64,000 nucleotides of DNA. It comes from Eupeodes corollae (lineage: Eukaryota > Arthropoda > Insecta > Diptera > Syrphidae). The stretch lies in contig NC_079148.1 in the NCBI RefSeq assembly GCF_945859685.1, positions 28,531,946 through 28,595,945 of the forward strand. Reading direction: 5' to 3'. Below the pieces are notes generated by a model, which did not search any database, was not told the DNA's origin, and worked only from the letters and a program-made list of their open reading frames with translations. A program made the translations under genes and the position numbers. Shown in pieces: positions 57,201 through 64,000 of this stretch (positions within the stretch are counted from its first letter, which is position 1; each line of letters begins with the position of its first letter).

Positions 57201-59208
57201 TATGACCCATATTAAAATAAAGTTAAAGGATACTTTCATACAATGGATTCTTTTTTAAGAGGCCCGTTTTAAGAAACTCTTACTCGCTTACACAGCCAAT
57301 CAAAGAAGAGTTCAAAAAATTATGATCTAAAAATTAATATATAAATATCAGTGACTATGAATTTAACTACAAAGAACCGTAAAGACCCACACTTATCTGT
57401 TAAAATCTTAGGGACATTTTGATATGAACATTTCAAAGACCATTGTGTCCTTATTTTACGAGTACATTTTTGAAGAATGCTTTAGTTGAATAGTTGAAGA
57501 ATGAAGAGTCAATTTTAGTAAAAGAAATGGCTTAAAAAATGATTTAAAAATAATTGCAGTCAACCCTTGTTATGAGGTTGCCCTTACGAATTTCAAAGCC
57601 TATCATTTGACAATTCTTGGCACTTGGCATAAGTCAATTCGAAATAAAAGTCATTACCTTCTAGCATATAACTTCCATAATAACAATCTTAGGTAGGTAG
57701 TACTTGATGCAGTCTCCCCTTAGGCATAAACCCTTCTTTAAAAGTTTCTTCTGCCTTCCTTAACTTTTTCTTGTCTTCACATGTCACATAATATTTTTTC
57801 CCCTTTAAATGTGTTATATTAAATTTCATTTCACCCCACATAAGGAAATGGAGTGTTTAGGTAATTTCGTTTTATGTATTCATTTTTTCTTCTTCTTTTG
57901 TAATCAAAATATTTCTTAGAAAATACATAGAACCATCAACAACATTTCGGATGAAGTATATAATATTTATTATGTGTTATTTTTTTTGATGGGATACAAT
58001 AATATTTTGTTGTCTTCCTTTTATTTTGTTGTTGTTGTTAAAAAAAGTGCATAAAGCTGTTTTTTCAAAACATTAATAAACAATATAAAAAAAAACACAT
58101 TTTAATAACGAATCAATTTTAAAATTATTTTTTGGGAACATTTCAAAATCTACTCTTGAAAAAAAAATAAAAAAACAAACCATGGAAACCTCTCACATAA
58201 AAATGAATAACGATTCTAATAACCTAACCTATGAGTATGGTTTCAGTGTACCTCAAAAAATAAAAAAACTCCAAATCAAAAAATATTGCTTTTTTTATTT
58301 CATTTTATTTTTTGTTTTCGAGGCAAGTAAATACAAGAGTACGAGCACACATATCCATGTAGCTATAATAATTTGTTAACCACCTCCGGAAGGATCTCAT
58401 AAAAGCAGGAAAATTCTGATAATTTCAACTTAATTTTCCAAAGGCATAGGGGGGGGGGACAGAATTATTGCTTTGCTTTGCAGTAGCATATAGAAGTGAG
58501 AGGTGTTACATGAAATGTTTGTGCTTAGATAAGCCTCCAGTTAACGCAATGTAATACTCTTGAAAAACGAACAGAAAATTCATAGCTATATAACGAATGA
58601 CAAATACACTCCGTGTAACTTGGTTAAGGTCATCTGCAAATTAATGCAAAAATATCGCCCAGCAGCCTTATTATCATGAAGTTTCCAGAAATAAATTGTA
58701 ATAACAGAAAAAATAAATTGTATTAGTCTACCGTTTTTGGGGTATGGTGAATACTTTGAATAAAATTTGAAAAAACCATTTTCATATAAGACAAACTTAA
58801 ATTTAATTTTCATCTTCAAGATTAAATTACGCGCTGTATGGAATTCTTTAAGGAATTAACTGTCTATTTGCTTGAAAAGATAATCAATTGACTAATACCC
58901 CCTCAATTATCTTTATAATCCTTAGACTTAACTGAAACCTAATTCCAAAACATGTTTAGTTTAAGTTTCAGGAAATAATTTCTGCATCAATGATGATATT
59001 AAATTGATAATTTAAAAATTCTGCATCCAAACATACAAAGTGCAATAACACTATCAGAAGTTAGTTGCGAAGGAATACTAAAATCTGGAAGAAGTGTTCA
59101 AAATCAGCCAAAATTTTGCAAATCAAGCTGATGAACTATTAAATGTAATTAAAAATGATTCAGCAAAAGCGATTCTTTTGAAAACTATTCAAATAAGTAC
59201 TTAATATA
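57201..59208. other. AT-rich stretch, lone TIR-like string and a G-run
   Basis: cagtcaacccttgttatgag near 57559 looks like the end of a pogo-type transposon, but no partner was found. A run of 10 G lies at 58449-58458. No gene is seen. Confidence 0.35.
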
Positions 59209-59236
59209 CAGTCCCTGGCCGTATTATTAGACGCAC
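59209..59236 (+). repeat. Tc1-like terminal inverted repeat, left
   Basis: Starts cagtccctggccgtattatt. One mismatch to the right end. Preceded by TA. Confidence 0.95.
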
Positions 59237-59409
59237 TTCAGATTTTATGCAAGATCTTAATTTCCAGCTATTTTAATCAGGTTTTTGAATATTGTAAGTC
59301 ATTTAAATTATTAACTGACTACCAACTGGAAATAAAGCAACAGATTTGAATATTATTTTTTAAATTAATATTTTTAGTTTTTTGTTCTTGTTATTTTTGT
59401 AATTTTTTT

Positions 59410-59458
59410 TCAATATTTTGTTGAACCTCCTCTTGATTTAATACGAACCTCAATTTGG
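59410..59458 (-). pseudogene. Tc1 transposase C-terminus fused in frame to RT
   Basis: The frame passes from the RT thumb (RIEQVQ) to EVRIKSRGGSTKY and a stop at 59410-59412. A basic GG-TKY ending of this kind is characteristic of Tc1 transposases, and no non-LTR RT is known to me to end this way. The junction lies within about ten bases of 59455. Confidence 0.78.
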
Positions 59459-61141
59459 ACCTGTTCAATTCTATCAGAATGAACTCTATAGCATGGGCTC
59501 CAAATCACATCAGTATATTCGATTGTTGACCTAACTAGTGGGATATAAAGGGTTAGTAAAACATAAGGATCCGTAAAATCCTTACTATTCCTTTTAATGA
59601 AACCAACTAGGGTGTTCGCCTTAGCCACAATGAAATCTATATGCTTTTTTGGAGACAAAGTAACGTCTAGATCTTTGATATTGTTAACTTTAGTCAAAAG
59701 ATTCGATTCGATTTTATATGGAAAATTAAGAGCTAATGCAGATTTGGAAGATGAAATAGCTTTACATTTTCCAATATTAAGTTTCAAACTGTTCAAAGAA
59801 CACCACGTAGAAATATGGTCCAAAGCCTGTTGAACTCTTACACAATCATCAACAGTTTTAATTTTAAAGTACAATTTTAAATCATCAGCATATAGTAGAT
59901 AATTACAATTTTATATTATGTCAACTATATCATTAATATATATTAGGAAAAGTAAAGGGCCAAGATGAGGCCCTTGCGGAACGCCGGAGGTACATTTTAT
60001 ACTTCTCGTAACTTTGTGGTCAATAATTACTCGTTGAGTTCTGGTTTCTCTGGAGATCCATTGAAGCATTTTATAATGAAAACCAAAATATTGAAGCTTT
60101 TTTAGTAAAATAATATGATCTACCGAATCAAAAGCTTTACTAAAGTCGGTGTTAATACCATATACTTGACATTTATTCTCCATTGCAATTAGGACATATG
60201 AAGAGAAAACAGCCAAATTAGTCACAGTAGACCGACCTGATACGAAGCCAGTAAACAGACTCAAAAAATTTAGCAAAAAGTTTCAAATTAGTATCAACAT
60301 TTGACGAATTGACTCCTTTATAACTTACATTTTGAGGAATCCCAGATGACTTTCTTTTGGAGTTTATGAAAGACCAAAACGATTTACTATTATTTTGTAT
60401 GTTGTTTTCAATATTCACAATGTAATTTTTGTAGAGGAACTTATTTAATACTGAAAAATCTCGTCTAAGCTTAATAAAAACCATATAATCAGTGTGGTAT
60501 CCTCTTATTTTAAATTTCGCTAATGCTTTATTTTTTTTTCAAGGTGTAAAAGCCTTTTGTTATACCATAAAGGTTTCAAAGATTTACGTTTTTGTACACG
60601 CGGGACAAATTGATTAAAGCCCATAAACAAAATTTCTGTAGAACAATTATAATCGCGTCCTTAGTCAATAAAATTAAGTTCAATATTCCAATCAATGCTA
60701 GAAGAGAAATTTCCTAGTTCAATGAAGTTAGTTTTTGAAAAATTAAATGAATTTACATAAGAATTGCCTTCGATTTGTTGGTAATCGTACATAACAATGT
60801 TAATTACAATTTCTTAATGGTGAAGATAATTATTAAGTAAAGAAAATGGAGCTTCAATAACACTAACGTTAAATTCATCAGAGCAAATAAAATCAAGATC
60901 TAATATTTTCATTAAACGATTAGTAACAGAATTAACTTTGCAAAGGCCTAATGAGCAGATAAAATCAATAAAACAAATTTCAAAATCTCGGTTTTAATTA
61001 CAAGCAAAAAGCGTTTTTTTCATTTTTTGACCATGTCCAAACAATATCTGATAAATTAAAATCACCAAATACACTTAAATTATCCAAAACTGAGCATTTA
61101 CAATTTATAAATTCAATATTTTGAAAAATTGGGTTCATATC
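59459..61141 (-). pseudogene. non-LTR retrotransposon endonuclease-RT fragment inside the Tc1-like element
   Basis: Minus strand. An endonuclease piece (SVLDNLSVFGDFNLSDIVW, near 61070) is followed by a linker (FWSFINSKRKSSGIPQNVSY, near 60350). RT then begins abruptly at GFVSGRSTVTNLAVFSSYVL (near 60220), so the RT finger motifs are deleted. Palm motif A (NTDFSKAFDSVDH), motif B region (SGVPQGPHLGPLLFLIYIND) and motif C (LLYADDLKLYF, 59872-59898) are all intact in one frame with a single stop at 59911. The thumb (DLDVTLSPKKHIDFIVAKA, VRSTIEYTDVIW) ends at RIEQVQ. Neither the 5' start nor the 3' end of the retrotransposon is present. Confidence 0.88.
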
Positions 61142-61232
61142 ATGGAAACCCGGCTGTGTGGCATGGAGCTCCATCTTGTATAAAAATGTAACCATACATC
61201 GATTCTTGAAAGTTAAAAATATTGCGAATAAT
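61142..61232 (-). pseudogene. Tc1 transposase fragment with second catalytic Asp
   Basis: The minus-strand codons read IFNFQESMYGYIFIQDGAPC followed by HTA. QDGAPCHTA is the hallmark of the second catalytic Asp in Tc1 transposases (Asp codon at 61173-61175). The match ends at about 61150, where non-LTR sequence begins. The N-terminal 200 or so residues of a normal Tc1 transposase are absent: the fragment sits almost directly inside the terminal repeat. Confidence 0.85.
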
Positions 61233-61255
61233 CTAATAATTATAAAAATTCTGCA

Positions 61256-61283
61256 GTGCGTCTAATAATATGGCCAGGGACTG
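61256..61283 (-). repeat. Tc1-like terminal inverted repeat, right
   Basis: Read inverted it starts cagtccctggccatattatt. Followed by TA. Confidence 0.95.
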
Positions 61284-62779
61284 TAACTTCGAAGAAGTAC
61301 CTAAAAACATAGTAACAGTTGACGTTAAAGCTAAGGAACTATTAAACATAGTTTATAGTGACCCGATGACAAATATTAGCTAACTTTAACTTGGAACTTA
61401 CAACATCAATGGCAGAATTTCTTGCATTTTATTCACTTTTCTTCAGAAATTCTTAAGAAACGCATACAATAGTAAACGATACTTTTTTTGATCCAATACT
61501 CAAGAGAGGGAAGTTTAAATATAAAATGTAATATTTTTTTGAAATTGTAAATAGATTATAACTGATATTTTTTTCTACTACTAATTCATAAATATTTATA
61601 TCGAAACCAATTGTTTCAATTTAAAAAAATCATTAAGGAACATAAATTTTAGTGGTAAAACATTGAATCAAAACACAAAATTCCTTAAACTGACATCAAT
61701 TTCTCGACTTAGATTGAAATTTTCATCGGAACTAAATAAAAAGAAACCAACATCTCAAAAAATCAATATAATTATGTAATCATTTGGCCAAAAAGTTATG
61801 CTTAATAATCGCTTTTAGCCAAATCAAATAATAATTTCCATTTTTTTCTTTCATACTTTTTCTTGTTTAGGGTCATGTTAACTCTATTTTTGGATTATAA
61901 TTTTGTGTTATTTAACCTTTTTGTTCAAATGATAAACAGAAGTCTTCTTTGTACGAACAAGAGTATGTGTATTTTGTACACATACAAATTATCATTTATT
62001 TATACTTACTGGTTTTTGTATATAAATATCCTAAGGACATTTCTAAAAATGATTACAAAAACAATTCGTATGCACAGTATAAAGGTATGGAGTAGAGATA
62101 AATATATACCTTGAACTTCATAACTTATATTATTTGTTATATATGAGATTTATGGATTTGAAAAAAGACGTATTATTATGAAAGTATAAGAAAATATTTT
62201 GCGGTTCTTTATGGGTTATGAATTTTATTGTCAAATCAATATTTTAAGGTTTATTGGGTGCTTTAAGTTATTTGGGATAAAAGCTGAACTCAATTAAAAA
62301 TGAATTTACTCATGTTTGGTGTTGATGTAAATTGCTTGTGTAAATGACAAATCATTTGAACTAATTTTCAAAAATACACCGAACATTTAAAAGAAAAACT
62401 CATACTTTGAAAAGGTTTTTTCCTTGAGCGCATTTAGTGCCTTAACATTCGTATAAAATCATTGAAGTTTGAGTTTACAAGAAAATTAAATAAGAAATAA
62501 AATTTAAGACTGGGTCTCAAAAGAAACTGTTGAAAAATTGTACGTATACTTAAAGATTTAAAAAAATAAGTTGTCTTCAAAAATGTATATGACAATTGAT
62601 TTCAAAAAAAAATAATTTTTCAGATTTTTTTTTGTTGAAAATCGTTACATCGGTTTTTTTCAAATAAACTTTCTGGATGTATTTTTTGTGAATTTTTGTT
62701 CAAATATATTTTTTGGATGAAGTTATTTAAAGTTTTCTATTTGAAAACAATGCAAGTACTATAGGTCACTAACAATCTG
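61284..62779. other. AT-rich stretch, no feature seen
   Basis: An unrecognised frame of 83 codons (61863-62114) and no repeat. Confidence 0.4.
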
Positions 62780-64000
62780 TTTATCCCTACGACAATCCGG
62801 TTACCGTGATCAATGTTGGAAGATTAGTTATTAGCAAGTCTGAAGTTGAAAAAGCACTTTTATATGTAAATAATGGCTACAGTCCGGGTTTGATGGTGTG
62901 GCTCCAATTGTTTTAAAAATGTGTGCTTCAGTACTCTCTGAACTCTCTCCCTTTCTAAAAGTAAATTACTTTCTGAATGGAAAAAATCTTTCATAATTCC
63001 TATTCATAAAGCAGGACACAAGCAAGATATATCTAACTACTGTCCAATCTGCAAACTGTCCACCATTCCAAAACTTTTTGAAAAACTTGTGTGTGATAAG
63101 TTTTCATTTTTTCTTAAGGAAGCAATATCACCTTTCCAGCATGGCCTTGTATCAGGCAGGGCGACAACTACTAACCTTTCTATTTTCACAAACTATGTTC
63201 TCAATTAAATTGAGGCAGGGTATCAGGTTGACGTCATCTATACTGACTTTGCAAAGGCCTTTTGAGAGTCAGCCACACTCTTCTACTGAACAAACTATCA
63301 AGAACTAATTTTTATTCAAATATTTTGCAAAGGTTGAAAACTTTTCTTATAGGACGCATTCAATTTGTTTCCATTGGTAATGTTCTCTCTACTCCTGTAC
63401 ATCAGGAGTCCCTCAAGGTAGTCACCTGGGACCCTTACTATTTCTTATTTCAATTGATGACATGCAAGATATTTTTCATATTTCTCTTAGACCTTTATTT
63501 GCTGACGATCTTAAGTTTTATAGATGCATAAAACAAACTGATGATTGCCTCCGCTTGCAAGATGACCTTAACAAGCTTATTGAATGTACAAGAAAAATTA
63601 TCTTTAAACTTTTCAAAATGTCAATGTTTTTCATCCTATCGTTCTTATTATCCTACTTTCTTCGAATATAAAATTGGCAGTAGTGTTCTTGAAAGAGTCA
63701 ATGAAAAAAAAGATCTTGGTGTTGTTTTTGACCTCAAACTCAATTTTATCAAACATGTTGAATTTATTGCTGCCAAAGCTAGCTCCATGCTTTTCAGACC
63801 CTTATACTATTAAAATCTCTTTTTTGTTCATACGTAAGATCTATTTTAGACTATTGTTGTGTGGTTTGGAACCCATACTAAAGAATTCATTCAATAAGAA
63901 TTAAAGGAGTCGAAAAGAATTTCACTAGGTTTGTTGTATGGAAACTTGGATGGAATATTGAAGTTCCTTCATATGCTACGAGATGCAATCTTATCCTTGA
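62780..64000 (+). pseudogene. CR1/jockey-like non-LTR RT relic, continues past the window
   Basis: Plus-strand pieces in order: SKSEVEKALLYVNNGYSPG and APIVLKMCA (fingers, 62840-62930), SFIIPIHKAGHKQDISNYCP, LSTIPKLFEKLVCDKF, FQHGLVSGRATTTNLSIFTN, DVIYTDFAKAF (palm motif A, Asp kept), GSHLGP (motif B region), PLFADDLKFYR (motif C, both Asp kept, near 63495), LERVNEKKDLGVVFDLKLNF and FTRFVVWKLGW (end of thumb, 63920). At least five frame changes. The 3' end lies beyond 64000. Its motif style is close to the fragment captured at 59459-61141, on the opposite strand. Confidence 0.87.

Larger units (their letters stand above)
59209..61283 (-). mobile_element. Tc1-like transposon carrying a captured non-LTR retrotransposon fragment
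   Basis: Both ends carry a 28-bp terminal inverted repeat with one mismatch (59209-59236 and 61256-61283), each flanked by TA (59207-59208, 61284-61285), the standard Tc1 target. Inside, on the minus strand, lie a piece of Tc1 transposase around the second catalytic Asp, then about 1.7 kb of non-LTR endonuclease and RT, then the last residues of the Tc1 transposase with its stop. Most of the transposase, including its N-terminus and third catalytic residue, is missing. The unit is 2,075 bp. The whole has Tc1 ends, so it could have moved as a non-autonomous passenger; that is inference. Confidence 0.88.

Noticed and set aside
57559..57660. A second pogo-type end, cagtcaacccttgttatgag
   Set aside because: Again there is no inverted partner; a single 20-bp resemblance in AT-rich DNA is not enough.

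Overview
The window looks like non-coding nuclear DNA of an insect, most likely a fly. The base composition is very AT-rich. There are no operons and no continuous host gene that I can recognise. The recognisable protein-coding matter is almost all decayed transposable elements of kinds common in insects: mariner/Tc1 transposases, jockey-like, RTE-like and CR1-like non-LTR retrotransposons, and a tRNA-derived SINE. The species cannot be named from the sequence alone. I see no intact host protein-coding gene, no rRNA, no genuine tRNA and no CRISPR array. The window could be a large intron or an intergenic region.

Layout, left half. A broken mariner element (3-1239) opens the window. Then come non-LTR relics (1469-2880), a unique GC-richer island (3700-4920), a minus-strand non-LTR relic (5590-7340), an RTE-like tail (7356-7600) and a plus-strand RNase H relic ending in a TAACC tail (7610-8190). 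Unique islands (9401-10930, 14701-15930, 24001-25180, 30541-31350) alternate with repeats. A 5'-truncated jockey-like element (18094-19991) is flanked by 43-bp target-site duplications. A SINE (16299-16589) has 12-bp duplications. A 356-bp MITE-like element lies at 25592-25947.

Layout, right half. An RTE-like relic (33575-35060) abuts a deleted Tc1/mariner element with inverted repeats (35125-36109). A long unique stretch (37331-40250) follows, then more unique islands near 45101-46850, 49451-51171 and 55681-57200. Two further non-LTR relics face each other at 47190-49450. A CR1-like relic runs off the right edge (62780-64000).

Two things stand out. The first is a dispersed family here called TRE (copies near 12424, 20600-22770, 26025, 31823, 41839, 43362, 51172 and 53183). 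It has a palindromic hairpin at one end, a second hairpin at the other, and a variable internal tandem array of about 173 bp per unit. Several copies sit in or beside another dispersed repeat, here called X. The second is a TIR-bounded Tc1-like element (59209-61283) whose transposase has lost its middle and carries in its place an endonuclease-reverse transcriptase fragment of a non-LTR retrotransposon. Both are described from the sequence; their status as known or new families needs a database search.
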